A stretch of 64,000 nt of DNA, from positions 248,001 through 312,000 of the forward strand of contig JAPFFF010000023.1 in assembly GCA_039105265.1 (NCBI GenBank), given 5' to 3'. The notes under the pieces were generated by a model that did not search any database, was not told the DNA's origin, and worked only from the letters and a program-made list of their open reading frames with translations. Positions 1 to 10,754 of this stretch are shown one piece after another (the stretch's first letter is position 1; every line of letters begins with the position of its first letter). The position numbers and the translations under genes were made by a program. The DNA comes from Tritrichomonas musculus (Eukaryota > Parabasalia > Tritrichomonadida > Tritrichomonadidae).

Positions 1-164
1 AAACTTATTTGTTATTAAGATGTTGTATAAACATATAAATTTAAAAAAAAAATGTACGTTTAATTTTTCTGGATTTGAATTCTCGTAAAATATGAGCGAA
101 CATTTATCTTTTCAAATCAAATAACGTTTAAAATCCTAAATAAAATTTTATTCAATTATTCGGA

Positions 165-710
165 ATGAATCAAAAGAAAATAATGAGCTTTTTGAATTCC
201 ATGGATAAGTCATGCGAAGGATATAGTACAAAGGCATTTGCCAATCGCCAAAAACTTCAAGATGTTAATAATGAATTTCGAAAAATTGATCAAAACGTTA
301 AAGATACTTTAAATATTGTTCATAGAAATAGTAACACAAGGCCGCATACAACGATTGCAAGAACAAGGTCAGCATCTGCAAGAAGAAGGCCAAAAACTGC
401 TCAAGAAAATGCGCCAAAGATGGTAATTAGACCTGCTCCTTTTCCTATCAAAAATTATATTTTACCAGCTCAGGAGCTTGTTGGTCCAAAGCGGTATTAT
501 CGTTCCAATGCCTCTCAGAAAATAAAAAAGCAGAAAGAGGAAGTGCTAGAAGAATTTGAAAAATATCCTTATTCGTTTGAAAAATCGCCAAGAGAATTGC
601 CTCCGGAGCTAGTGGTTACTCCTACACAAACATTTAACAGATCTCGCGATGAATATGACGATTGGAGTTTAGGAGGATCATCATGTAGATCTGATTTCGG
701 CAATTTTTAA
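165..710 (+). CDS. hypothetical basic protein, 181 aa
   Basis: I do not recognise this protein. It is rich in Lys, Arg, Ser and Asn. A basic patch near residues 60-80 (TRSASARRRPKTAQ) could bind nucleic acid or be a localisation signal, and a charged helix-prone stretch (KIKKQKEEVLEEFEKY) lies near residues 117-133. No signal peptide or membrane segment is visible. The ATG at 165 is the first in frame after a stop-rich AT leader. The stop codon lies in a TAAA string, which overlaps the known trichomonad UAAA polyadenylation signal. The open frame and coding-like composition support a real gene; its role is unknown. Confidence 0.6.
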   Translation: MNQKKIMSFLNSMDKSCEGYSTKAFANRQKLQDVNNEFRKIDQNVKDTLNIVHRNSNTRPHTTIARTRSASARRRPKTAQENAPKMVIRPAPFPIKNYILPAQELVGPKRYYRSNASQKIKKQKEEVLEEFEKYPYSFEKSPRELPPELVVTPTQTFNRSRDEYDDWSLGGSSCRSDFGNF

Positions 711-1034
711 AAATGTAATTATATTTCCTCATAGAAACAGATGACAATTAGTAATGTTATTCTCAGTTTACGAAATATATTTCAAGAATAACTCCGAATT
801 TTATAATAAGATATGTATTTAATTGTTATTTAAACTAAAGTAAATGTATAATATTACAAAAAAAATAATGTAAATTTTATATTGAATTTTCAAATCATTC
901 ATGATATGATTTCATATTGGGAAATAAATGCAAAAAACGATTCTAAATATACATTATATTTAAAGGCTCATCTTCTCAATATGATTTGGTTGGATGATTT
1001 TTTCTTTGATGAAAGGAAAAAAAAATCAAAAAAT
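711..1034. other. intergenic, no gene seen
   Basis: AT-rich spacer between the small basic-protein gene and the tRNA. A 61-codon open frame at 882-1067 runs into the tRNA and has no protein-like features. I see no other structure. Confidence 0.5.
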
Positions 1035-1105
1035 GGGCAAGCCGTGAATCGAACACGGACCAATTGAGTCACAGTCAATTATGCTAACCTTTATACCACT
1101 TGCCC
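1035..1105 (-). tRNA. tRNA-His (anticodon GTG)
   Basis: Read on the minus strand this folds into a full cloverleaf of 71 nt: a 7-bp acceptor stem GGGCAAG/CTTGCCC, a D-arm containing GGTTAGC, an anticodon stem ATTGA/TCAAT around loop CTGTGAC, and a T-arm CCGTG-TTCGATT-CACGG. Position 33 is T, so the anticodon is GTG, which reads His codons. No intron is present, and internal A and B boxes are recognisable. The CCA tail is not encoded, as expected for a eukaryote. Confidence 0.92.
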
Positions 1106-1228
1106 TTCTATTTATTCTATATATTGCATATATGTAAGGTAAAAAAACAATAGCGCATTATAATGTTTTAAATAAAATATATATATTATTATTTATAAAT
1201 TTCTCCGATAGATTATATAATAAAAATA

Positions 1229-2920
1229 TTATTTCTGTAAGATGGCTTTTCTTGCTATATCGCCATACATTTTAAATACATTGTTGCTACCTTTTGTATA
1301 GTCAACATCGAGTATTTGCATTAATTGGACTCTTCTTCCACTTTCATTTGGTACAACAATAACAGGAATTAGATAAGGATAATAAATTGCTCTAATAGCT
1401 CTAATTGCTTTCCATAAATCAGATTGAAAGGTGTCAGCAACATTAACAATTTCAAAAGAAATCATGTGTGACATTGGTGAAGCGCCAATAACATTTTCCC
1501 ATTTTTCTTTTTTAACATCGCTTCCTACATAAACATATATTGTATTTTCATATAAAATTAAAATAATTGAAATTGTAGTGCAAACAGATTCACTAATAAA
1601 GTCAATTGGATGAAAAACAGGTTCAAGTTGTAAAACAAAAGGTCGATTAGTTAAAACGTGATATAAACTTCGTGATGGATGAATTTTTGGAAATAAAAGA
1701 GTATATTTTAACGAATTTGGAACTAGTAATCCATCAGAAAGTGATTTTGAGTAATGAATAAGAATTTCAGAAAAGTTTAAATTGGCTTCTGAAAGTGAAA
1801 CTAGCATGTTGGGCATACTTGCTGAATAAAGAAACGGTTTTAAACCAACTTGAGTTGTATAAGTCGTAGAAAAGCAATAAGTTCGTTGACTAGCTTGAAT
1901 AATAATTTGTATAGGGTTAATATTGGTAAAGGATTCTGATGGAAGCTTATTATTAATAAGGAAAAAGCCAGGGAAAATCAAAGAAAGAGGTTTATCTTCT
2001 TCAGCAGGTTCCGTTCCGCGACGAATTGAAGTACTAATTATTTGAGTCAAATTTTGGATAGAAAAGGTTTGTGTATGAGGAAGGAAAAGGCCGCCTGTTT
2101 TATTGCAGACTTTACAGCAATCACAAATAAATGTATTTGTCATGCATATTGATAAAGTAGTATTTGGAATGAATTCGAACGATTCATCTAAACAGCTATG
2201 AGGAACGTTTCCAAAAACAACAATATTTAATGGAGAATTTGATGATGAATTTGGAAGAGCATTTTTCAATTCAGTAAATACTTGGTTAAAATCAATTTTG
2301 TACATTGTCGAATCTTCAAAATGAGGAATTGGCTTATCAGATGGGAAATGGGAAAATGAATTTGGAGGTATTTCGCTTTCAAGTAAATGAATTTGGCTAT
2401 ATCGCTCGTTTTTATATTGGCACATTATAAAATGATCGTTATATGTCATTAAAATTAAAGGATATGGGAAAGAACTAATTGAATCATAAAAATAATCGGT
2501 GGCATTTCCAATTAATAAAAACAAAAACTTAGGTTGTTCAACGTTATTTGGGAAAGAAACGAATGAATCTGGCATATTTAAATTATTACAAAATGGGCAT
2601 AAACCAGTTCCGCTAGGAAATGATTCTAATGGTAAATAAGCACCGCATTTAGGGCATACTGCTGGAGGTCCTTCGTAATGGCAAACTTTTTCATGAAAGA
2701 TATCACATAATAGTGTAAAAGGGAGGCTTTTTAAATAATTGCTTCCTGGTTCAGCCATATGTTCTGAAAGTGGAAGAATTGGCTTAGGTGATGTAAAATA
2801 ATATGGTTTATTTAAGACTGGAACTGCAGAATTTTGAATATGGCAAATAATTCCTGATAAATTACAACCAATTACCACATCATTGTTTTTTTCTGGAACT
2901 TGGATACTTGAAAAATCCAT
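1229..2920 (-). CDS. Sec23/Sec24-like COPII coat protein (divergent)
   Basis: 563 aa. A CX2C-X15-CX2C zinc finger at residues 89-111 (CPKC...CPFC) sits ahead of a beta-rich trunk, the order found in Sec23 and Sec24. After the finger come hydrophobic strand and helix segments (FLFLLIGNATDYFYDSI, LNIVVFGNVPHS) like the trunk vWA fold, a second Cys cluster near 268-275 (CDCCKVC), and a C-terminal part with YENTIYVYVGSDV like the gelsolin-type end of Sec24. It is shorter than typical Sec24 (about 750-1000 aa) and lacks a long N-terminal tail. Known family role: inner COPII coat on ER exit sites, cargo selection or Sar1 activation. The Sec23/24 assignment is an inference from domain order; which of the two is unclear. 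The ATG at 2920 follows an AT-rich leader. Confidence 0.6.
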   Translation of the reverse strand: MDFSSIQVPEKNNDVVIGCNLSGIICHIQNSAVPVLNKPYYFTSPKPILPLSEHMAEPGSNYLKSLPFTLLCDIFHEKVCHYEGPPAVCPKCGAYLPLESFPSGTGLCPFCNNLNMPDSFVSFPNNVEQPKFLFLLIGNATDYFYDSISSFPYPLILMTYNDHFIMCQYKNERYSQIHLLESEIPPNSFSHFPSDKPIPHFEDSTMYKIDFNQVFTELKNALPNSSSNSPLNIVVFGNVPHSCLDESFEFIPNTTLSICMTNTFICDCCKVCNKTGGLFLPHTQTFSIQNLTQIISTSIRRGTEPAEEDKPLSLIFPGFFLINNKLPSESFTNINPIQIIIQASQRTYCFSTTYTTQVGLKPFLYSASMPNMLVSLSEANLNFSEILIHYSKSLSDGLLVPNSLKYTLLFPKIHPSRSLYHVLTNRPFVLQLEPVFHPIDFISESVCTTISIILILYENTIYVYVGSDVKKEKWENVIGASPMSHMISFEIVNVADTFQSDLWKAIRAIRAIYYPYLIPVIVVPNESGRRVQLMQILDVDYTKGSNNVFKMYGDIARKAILQK

Positions 2921-3483
2921 TAAAATGTATTAGATCGATTCAATTAATCCTTTCAAATCTTTCAATGAAGCATCGAAATTGAAATTTACTTTTATATTAT
3001 TCCAAAAGTGCAGTTTGCTTGAATATTCTCATTTTATGATTTGTTTACAGCAATTTTATTCATATAAGATTGTTCATAAAATCTATATTTGATAAAGCAA
3101 ATCGTTCAATATGAAATCCCACCAAAAAAAAAATATTTTCCATTTAATATCATAAACTATAAAATTGGCACATTTTTAAACTTTAATTTGATATGAATTT
3201 GAGGATACAGCATATTTTTGGATACATTATTCAAAATAATTTCAATTATTACCAATTTTAAAGATATAATTATAGAAAGAATTGGCCATTACAATATTTA
3301 TTAGAAATAGCAATTATGATTAATTTATTACATTTCTGGAAAAATTGATATAATGCTCTTTCAAATATTGAAATTTTTATTTTTTTTCAGAAAAATTGAA
3401 AGATTCTTTTCGTACAACTGTTCATAAAAAATACAATTTCTATTAAAAAGTTGGTTTAACGTTGGATTGAATACAATAAAAAA
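2921..3483. other. divergent intergenic region
   Basis: 563 bp of AT-rich DNA between the divergently transcribed Sec23/24-like gene and the WD-repeat gene. It must hold both promoters. I see no tRNA, repeat or open frame of note. Confidence 0.5.
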
Positions 3484-6400
3484 ATGAGCTTCTCATTTAA
3501 GACATGGCCATTTCCTTCACCAAAGAAAAATACCCATCTTCTTAAATGTAGTAAATATGGCCTTGTTGCCCATGCTATGAATAACAACGTTTCAATCTAT
3601 GTTGAAGAATTTGGGCATTTCACCCCACTTCTAATGTGGTCACCATTTCAGCATCAAATTACTGCATTAGAATGGTATGATGCATCAAAAACAATGAATA
3701 CCACAGTGCCTGTTTTTGTTCTTTCTTCGCTTTCTGGACGATTAGAAGTTTATGATTGCCGAAGTAGAATAGCAATTTTCCGATCAAATATTAATTTAAA
3801 CGAGCATTCAGCGAATGATCCAATTTCTGCCATCCAATATCCAACACCAACTACTATATCTCAAAGTGCAGCGAATTCTAGAAGAGAAAATGATTATGTT
3901 ACTTCTATTACATGGTCTCAATTTTCTTCATCATGTTTCTTTGTTGGAACGAAGAATGGAAGATTACTGCGTTTTGAAATAACCATTGGGCAAATTGTTA
4001 AGTGCAGAGTTGTTTGGGAATTATTTTTTGATTTTCAAATCGACTACATATGTATCGAACCTCAATTTGGTGAAGTTTGCGCAATTGCATCTGAGAAAGG
4101 TTCTATTGCAACAATTCAAAATATCAATAAGTATCAAGAAGGAAAGCCTCCAGAAGCTTCACCTAACGTTGTTACATTATTAAATAAAACAGATTCAATC
4201 CATGAAATCAAATTTTACCCTACATCAACGCAATTTTTAATTTTAGTTACAACTTCGAACTCTTTGCTATACTCAATATCAGATTGTTGTACTGCCCCAC
4301 TGTTAATGCTTCCAGGTATCAGAAAGTTGCATATACTTCATGACTCAGGCAATATTGCGTTAACTGTTCGTGATGATTCAGTTGAACTTTGGAAATTTTT
4401 AACAAATCAAAATAAACGATTATCAGAAGCAAAGCTTATTACATCACCAAAGTACGCCAATGTAAGTGAAATCTTAGTTTCCGATATGATGGGAGATAAT
4501 TTAGTTTTTATAACGTCTCAAATGTGGCTAACAATGATTGAAGTTAAATTCTCTTCAAAATTATTTGTCACTCGTCGTGCAAAACTCCTCGATTCAAAGC
4601 CTTTATCATTTTCTTATGCAAATGAATCAATTGCAATTGCAACCGCAAACGGAAATGTTCTTGTTTCTGAAACATCAAACCCTAACTTCATTGCCCAGAT
4701 GAATATTAAAACTCATGCGCCACAAAAACCTCCAGAACTCGAAACAGTAAGCGTCGAACCTACCAATTCAAGTAATGCCAAGCCATCCTCTCCCAAATTG
4801 CTCAGTCCAGACTCTAAAAAGAGGCAGCAACAACAGCCACAAAATGAAACGCCTACTTCAACAAATAGTTCAAGTATTCCTAGTTTCAATAATTCTGATC
4901 AAGGCTTCTCCGCTTCTCCACTTGTACAGAACCCAGAAGATAATTCTGCAAACGCAGAAAAAGTTCCCAGTTTTTCTCCCTCCCCACTTTTAGGAGGTAC
5001 CTACGATGTCAATCAAGGAAGCAGCACAAATAGTAGACTTGTAAATTTGAATTTAAATTTGAATTTAAATTTGAATATTAAAACAAATTTAAATAATGAC
5101 TCAAAAGGCAAATTATCTGAAAGTAAGAGCCAGGACATAAGACAGCTCATTGAAGGACCAATTTCCGAAACCAATCCAAAAAGTTCCAGAAGTCCAACGA
5201 GAAGAAGTAGAGTTAGAAGGAGCATCATTAAATCATGTGCCTCAAGCTCTTCTCTTTTCCTCGATTCTATTGGAGGTGAATCAAGTAAGCAAGATGAAGA
5301 AATCCTTGACAAATCAATTGTTATAGATAATCAAAAGCAAAAACAACAACAACAACAACATTCTCCTCCTCCAAGTCCAACCAAGTCTCTTCCTGGAATC
5401 AATCGAAATAGTCCAACCAGGATTTCAGGCAATGCTAACCGTATCTCATTTAACAACATAGCTCCAGCTACTGTAACAAACAGGAAGAGACGTTTCTCAT
5501 CAAATCCTTCAGAAGGTTTGAATAATGCATCTTCAGTCTTGTCACGTGTCTCGAATGAAGGCATCAAGACAATGCCAAAAGACTCGTCGTTAGTACCAGT
5601 CATCCCTCCTTCTGCCTCTAAGATCCAACAATCCAAACAGCAACAACAATATGGATCACCTTCCGAACTTGTTTCTTATTCACCACCAAAAGGCAGCAGC
5701 GACAACAATGGTAATATTTCTTCTGAATCCATTCCAAAATTCAGCACTTTTTCTGTTCCCACAAATCAACAACAACAAGGAGTTTCTAAATTCGGTGCCA
5801 TTCCTCCTATACCAACAAATCAGCAAGGAAGTTCCATTCCAAAACTCAGCTCAGCTCATCCTCCTTCAACAGGTGAAGAAAGCCATGCTAATCAGCATCC
5901 ACTTTCACCTTCATTAACGAGTTCAATCCCAAGTCTTCAGCCGATGGCCAATGTTTCGCTTCAAAAGACGTCATCAGGCAAAACATTCAAGCCACCAATA
6001 AATCCAGAAGAAGCTAAGAAATCATATCAACAAGTTTCGACCAAAGTCATTCCAAAGAGCAAATTTGGCAACAATTGCACTCTCATGTGGAATTATGAAC
6101 TTGCCAAGAACACCAAAATTGAGAATATTGAATGGATTGCATCAACGCGTGTAATGGCCTACACACTAGCCAAACCTGTTCAAGATCGTGAAGATGAGAA
6201 GCCCCTTAAAAAAGGTAGCAAAGATAAATTGACGAGTGACTCCAGTGAAAGTTTAGATTCTTCGAATCGACTTGAAACTACCCAAAAATTTTCAGGATTA
6301 AGTTTTATCTACTTAATTGATCTTAAACATCATCGATTAACTCGATTATTTGACAAGCCAGGCATCAATATAACTAGTGTGACATTTAGTGCCAACAAGC

Positions 6401-7692
6401 AATATTTCTTTGTGACAATCAATGGCTTCATGGCTGTTTTATTCAAAAATAAAATCAAGCCACAACAAATTCATTCATTTACATATAACAAGAGTATTTA
6501 TGTCACATTCATTCCATATTATCTTGTCATTGTCGATGTCAATGGTGAATGCACATTCACAACTTTGCCTGACAAAGAAGAAGAAACAAAGATCACCAAA
6601 AGGCAGGTGAGAATGAAGAAAGAATATGGAAGCATTACATGTATTTATGGCAAAAAGTATTGCATTTATTTGGGAACTTCTTCTGGAACTATTCTTAGTT
6701 TCGATGTTAATAGTTCACAGACAAATGAAGTCTTGCAAATGAAATCTTCAGTATTGCAATTTAAACCAGGACCATCAGGATCATTCCTCATTGAAGATAT
6801 CAAAGGAAACATGTTGACAATTTCTCCAGATTCTGAAACAATGCCTCTTCCAGTGAACTTAAAAGCTGCCATTTTAACATCTCCAACAACACTTCTTATT
6901 CGTAGAAAGAAGACTCATTATATCGAGGTTTATCAAACAATTGGTCAATATAATCCTTCTTATCCAAAGGCAGCTGTTCGTTGTCCAATGATGATGCCAA
7001 CGAATCGATGGATTCAATCTCTTGTGAATGAAGATCAAATTGATCAAAATGTCCTCATTAATTATGGAATGTCCAATATTGCAAGTCTTCTTGATGCTCG
7101 TAAATCGCCCAATTTCACATATGAACAAATTTCCTTCTTAAGAGATTTAATCATGGATACTCCTCAGCTTTGGAAGAAAGCTTATAGACTATCTTTATTT
7201 TTGAGGGATTTTGAAGCTGCACATACAATTATTGCTGTTAATACCATCCCTTCAAATACTGATAAAGATTGGGCTTTGAATATGATGAAATGCGCCTTAT
7301 TTATGGATGACGTTTCCTTAAAAGATAGTCAAGTAGAAAGTATTTTATTCTCGGCTACAAGTTTGATTAAAAATGGTTTCATTAATGACGGAGTTGATAT
7401 TTTATTAACAGCAGGTTTGTGGGTCGATGCCGTTAAAATTTTATACAATTTGGATAGAATGCAAGACGCAGCTGTCATTACTAGAGTTTATCGTGACGAA
7501 AACTCGTTGAATGTTGTAAATGATATGGCTACAAAGTTGTTCCAAACACCTAATATGATCCCTTACGCATTGACAATGCTTTGTGAGGTTGGACTTGATA
7601 ATGCGGCAATTGCTGAACTTGAAAGTCTTGGACAGAATCATTCAGCTTATATTTTGAAAATGGTTAATGATAATGAAAGTTTAAATCTTTGA
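3484..7692 (+). CDS. large WD40 beta-propeller protein, possibly WDR11-like
   Basis: 1402 aa. Residues about 20-420 are propeller-like repeats (for example ITALEWYDAS, DYVTSITWSQFSSSCFFVGTK). Residues about 420-860 are a long low-complexity linker rich in Ser, Pro, Asn and Gln, including polyglutamine runs and a run of Asn-Leu dipeptides encoded by 12-bp repeats near 5041-5075. Residues about 870-1170 form a second set of propeller strands (VTFSANKQYFFVTING, ITCIYGKKYCIYLGTSSG), followed by a helical C-terminus (SLFLRDFEAAHTII, VDILLTAGLWVDAVKILYN). Two propellers followed by a helical tail fit the WDR11 and related vesicle-tethering scaffolds, but the match is by architecture only. Cytosolic; no signal peptide or membrane segment. 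The linker insertion is unusually long. Confidence 0.6.
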   Translation: MSFSFKTWPFPSPKKNTHLLKCSKYGLVAHAMNNNVSIYVEEFGHFTPLLMWSPFQHQITALEWYDASKTMNTTVPVFVLSSLSGRLEVYDCRSRIAIFRSNINLNEHSANDPISAIQYPTPTTISQSAANSRRENDYVTSITWSQFSSSCFFVGTKNGRLLRFEITIGQIVKCRVVWELFFDFQIDYICIEPQFGEVCAIASEKGSIATIQNINKYQEGKPPEASPNVVTLLNKTDSIHEIKFYPTSTQFLILVTTSNSLLYSISDCCTAPLLMLPGIRKLHILHDSGNIALTVRDDSVELWKFLTNQNKRLSEAKLITSPKYANVSEILVSDMMGDNLVFITSQMWLTMIEVKFSSKLFVTRRAKLLDSKPLSFSYANESIAIATANGNVLVSETSNPNFIAQMNIKTHAPQKPPELETVSVEPTNSSNAKPSSPKLLSPDSKKRQQQQPQNETPTSTNSSSIPSFNNSDQGFSASPLVQNPEDNSANAEKVPSFSPSPLLGGTYDVNQGSSTNSRLVNLNLNLNLNLNIKTNLNNDSKGKLSESKSQDIRQLIEGPISETNPKSSRSPTRRSRVRRSIIKSCASSSSLFLDSIGGESSKQDEEILDKSIVIDNQKQKQQQQQHSPPPSPTKSLPGINRNSPTRISGNANRISFNNIAPATVTNRKRRFSSNPSEGLNNASSVLSRVSNEGIKTMPKDSSLVPVIPPSASKIQQSKQQQQYGSPSELVSYSPPKGSSDNNGNISSESIPKFSTFSVPTNQQQQGVSKFGAIPPIPTNQQGSSIPKLSSAHPPSTGEESHANQHPLSPSLTSSIPSLQPMANVSLQKTSSGKTFKPPINPEEAKKSYQQVSTKVIPKSKFGNNCTLMWNYELAKNTKIENIEWIASTRVMAYTLAKPVQDREDEKPLKKGSKDKLTSDSSESLDSSNRLETTQKFSGLSFIYLIDLKHHRLTRLFDKPGINITSVTFSANKQYFFVTINGFMAVLFKNKIKPQQIHSFTYNKSIYVTFIPYYLVIVDVNGECTFTTLPDKEEETKITKRQVRMKKEYGSITCIYGKKYCIYLGTSSGTILSFDVNSSQTNEVLQMKSSVLQFKPGPSGSFLIEDIKGNMLTISPDSETMPLPVNLKAAILTSPTTLLIRRKKTHYIEVYQTIGQYNPSYPKAAVRCPMMMPTNRWIQSLVNEDQIDQNVLINYGMSNIASLLDARKSPNFTYEQISFLRDLIMDTPQLWKKAYRLSLFLRDFEAAHTIIAVNTIPSNTDKDWALNMMKCALFMDDVSLKDSQVESILFSATSLIKNGFINDGVDILLTAGLWVDAVKILYNLDRMQDAAVITRVYRDENSLNVVNDMATKLFQTPNMIPYALTMLCEVGLDNAAIAELESLGQNHSAYILKMVNDNESLNL

Positions 7693-8163
7693 AAATCTTA
7701 TTATTATTTATTTATTTATTTATTTATTTAGTATAAATAATAAATAAACGCTCATGAAAATCGAACTTTTTTCATTAATTTATTTATTTTTTATATCGAA
7801 ATATTATGCTATAATATATGATAGCTAAATTAAAGATTATATTTTGAATATAAACTTTATTGCCAAGAAGCATCTATAAAATATAAAATTAGCATTTATA
7901 TATAATGTTAGTCTAAAGATATTTATTTGCGATGTTTATCATTACAAAAAGTAGAGGTGCGGACAGGGTGAAGTGATTTAGATTCGCACCAAAATTTGCA
8001 TATATTAATTATTTTTTATGAGCATTATAATGATATAATTTTTTTTTTATTTTCGTCCACGGGGCCGACTTGTGGCGATATATGATTTTTTTTCTGAGGT
8101 AGAAAAATATAAACCACTGAAAAAAATATAAAAATATGTAAACTATAGAAATTATGTAATTAA

Positions 8164-8402
8164 GGTACAATTCTCATACGTTTAGTAACTGCAAAACTTT
8201 TTGACACTTTAAGAAAAAGAAAAGACATGTTATATAAAAAATATTTTTAAAAAAAATTATACATTTTAAAAATTTAATATAAAAAATAAAGCTCAGAATT
8301 TTAAATCTGACACTCATTCAAAAATAAACTTTTTCTGAGAGGTGCACTTTCACAAAATTTTAACGTTCTCTTTCTCAATATTTAACGTATGAGAATTGTA
8401 CC
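8164..8402. mobile_element. 239-bp MITE with TTAA target duplication
   Basis: Perfect 19-bp terminal inverted repeats: GGTACAATTCTCATACGTT at 8164-8182 and its complement at 8384-8402. Both ends are flanked by TTAA (8160-8163 and 8403-8406). A TTAA target is used by piggyBac and Kolobok transposons; Kolobok-type elements are known in trichomonads. There is no coding capacity, so it must be mobilised in trans. The perfect ends suggest a fairly recent insertion. Confidence 0.75.
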
Positions 8403-8535
8403 TTAAGAGAAAAATCTATTATTTAGAAGAAAAAAAGTAATAAAAACATGATAAAAATCATTTTTATACTATTTAAAAAAATGTTTCTCGTTTGTTATTA
8501 TTTGATTATTAATGTATGATATAGTTTCCACTTAA

Positions 8536-9743
8536 ATTGGCCCAAAAAAAATTGAGAAAAAAAGGAGCACGACTTTGGCGGTTATTGAAAATCGTCGTTT
8601 CGACTTCATATTGAAATATTATATAGTATATTGGTTTTTAAGCAAGTTTTATATAGACCAAAAAAAAATCTATCGTAGGGGAAAAACATTATTCATGTTT
8701 TAAAAATTTAAGTTATCAAAAAGTTTAACTTTTCAGAACTAACGTACGAATTTTAATTCTAAACGTTTTTACATGTTTGATAGAAGTGGTGTAAATACAC
8801 AGAAATAAATCGATTTATCGTCAAATGAAAGAAAAATATCAAAGTATAAAAATAATTCAAAAAGTTGACAAATTGAACGATAATTTATTTTCACTACTCA
8901 ATTTTTTTTATTTTATTCATTTTTTATTCTGAATTTACTTATGTATTTAGTTATTTTGGAAATGAAATTTCATTATATTAAAGATAATAGTCTATTTTAT
9001 TATTAAAATTTAATAATAAAATATCATAGAACCTCCAAACATCATTAAAATACATAAATATCATAATTAATTGATTTTTTCTGCAGATAAATAATTATAT
9101 TTGCTTGGTATGATTATATATAACAATTATTTGTTATTATTTTTCCGAAAACTTTGATTTTTAATAAACATAAATATTCATGAAATTATTATCTTTTCAA
9201 CTACAAAATGAAAATACTATATTTAATATGCTTTATTAAATAAATATATATTAAAAAAATTATATTTTGTTATAAAAATTCCGTATCAACAAAACTTTAA
9301 TTATAATTTAATAGAATTATTAACACCAATCGTGGTACAAAATAAAATATCAATGTAAATAAACACTCAACAGAAAAGAATATTCCCCAGGATTTCAAAA
9401 ATAAAAAATGTGATTTGGAAATTTATAAGTCTACTATAAATTTTATTTAAAAGATATAATATCATTTTATCATTTAGCACTAAAATAAAATATCAAAACT
9501 ATTAATTTACAAGTCCTTTGGATGATCAAAAAAAAACATCATTAGGACTTTATTTCATCACACTTGAAATAATTATGTAATGTATCATTATGGATTATAT
9601 TATCTAATATAAATAATCAATATATTTAAAAAATATTGTTTTTTCTTGTTTTTATAATAAGATATAAATGTTTTTTTAAGGCTTCTTAACGTACGAAAAA
9701 CGGTTACCCGTGCTCCTTTTGAGAAAATGAAAATAGGCCAAAT
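8536..9743. mobile_element. 1.2-kb non-autonomous element with TTAA flanks
   Basis: The ends are imperfect inverted repeats. The left end reads ATTGGCCCA...GGAGCACG (8536 to about 8573). The right end, read inward on the other strand, is ATTTGGCCTA...GGAGCACG (9743 back to about 9710). TTAA lies directly outside both ends (8532-8535 and 9744-9747). No transposase frame is present. The same target as the 239-bp MITE suggests the same superfamily (Kolobok or piggyBac type). The ends are more diverged, so it is probably older. Confidence 0.5.
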
Positions 9744-10754
9744 TTAATAAAAAAAAGTATATTAAAATTATAATATTAATATATAATTGTTATATATTTT
9801 ATTTATATCATATAATTATTATAATATAATAAAATAATAAATTACATATTAAGATATGAATTTAAATGCAACGACTCTCAATTATTATTTACAATATTCT
9901 CAATTAGATTCTCTAAGATTTTTTTATTCAAAATTTATGAAAAAAAAAATTAATGAAAAAAACTTTCTACATTTGATTTAAATTTTAATTAAACTTCAAA
10001 ATATATAAAGAAAATTATTTATTTCATTTCTCTCAAATTAACATTTTATGAGAAACGCTTTGAATTTATAATTGTTCAATATTTAGAATATACAGTTATA
10101 TAAAGTTTATTAATTGTTTATATTTATTTTAAATATTTTTATAATATATATAATATTATTCAAAGTTATATAATCTATGATATACATATAAATATAAAAA
10201 GATATTTGCTTAATATTTTAATAAAAATTTCTTATTGAAAAAAAATCGTTATTAATTTTTATGATTTTAAAATTGATATTTGCAGCTCAGCCCCCTGAAT
10301 CAAATTAAACTAAATTTCGCAAATCTTTATTAAATTAAAAGCACAATATTTAAATGTAATTATAATCTAAGTAAATTCTTTATTTATTTAGATATTTCAA
10401 AAAAATATGTAAAAACTCATTAAAATGAACTTTTTAACAAAATATGAAATATTTATAAAATAACAAAATGCATAATTAATCATTAATTTCCAATATATAT
10501 AATAATTAATCATTATAAATTCAATCCATCCATCAGGTAGCTGGATTGGGTTATTTTCATAGGATACTTGTTTGAGTTATTATAACTTATATAATTGATA
10601 TTTTAAAACATTTAAATAATAAATATATTAAATAAGTGCACTAGAATATAATATCAAAATTTTATTTAGTAATTATTAATTCATAAAAAGATATACATAT
10701 TTTTATAAACGTTAAAAATTTAAAGTAGGTCCGCACCTCTCAAAAAGTTTGTCT

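Noticed and set aside
882-1067. 61-codon open frame on the plus strand
   Set aside because: It runs into the tRNA-His gene on the other strand and has no protein-like composition.
5013-5636. two minus-strand frames within the WD-repeat gene
   Set aside because: They mirror low-complexity codons (polyglutamine, Asn-Leu) of the real gene.
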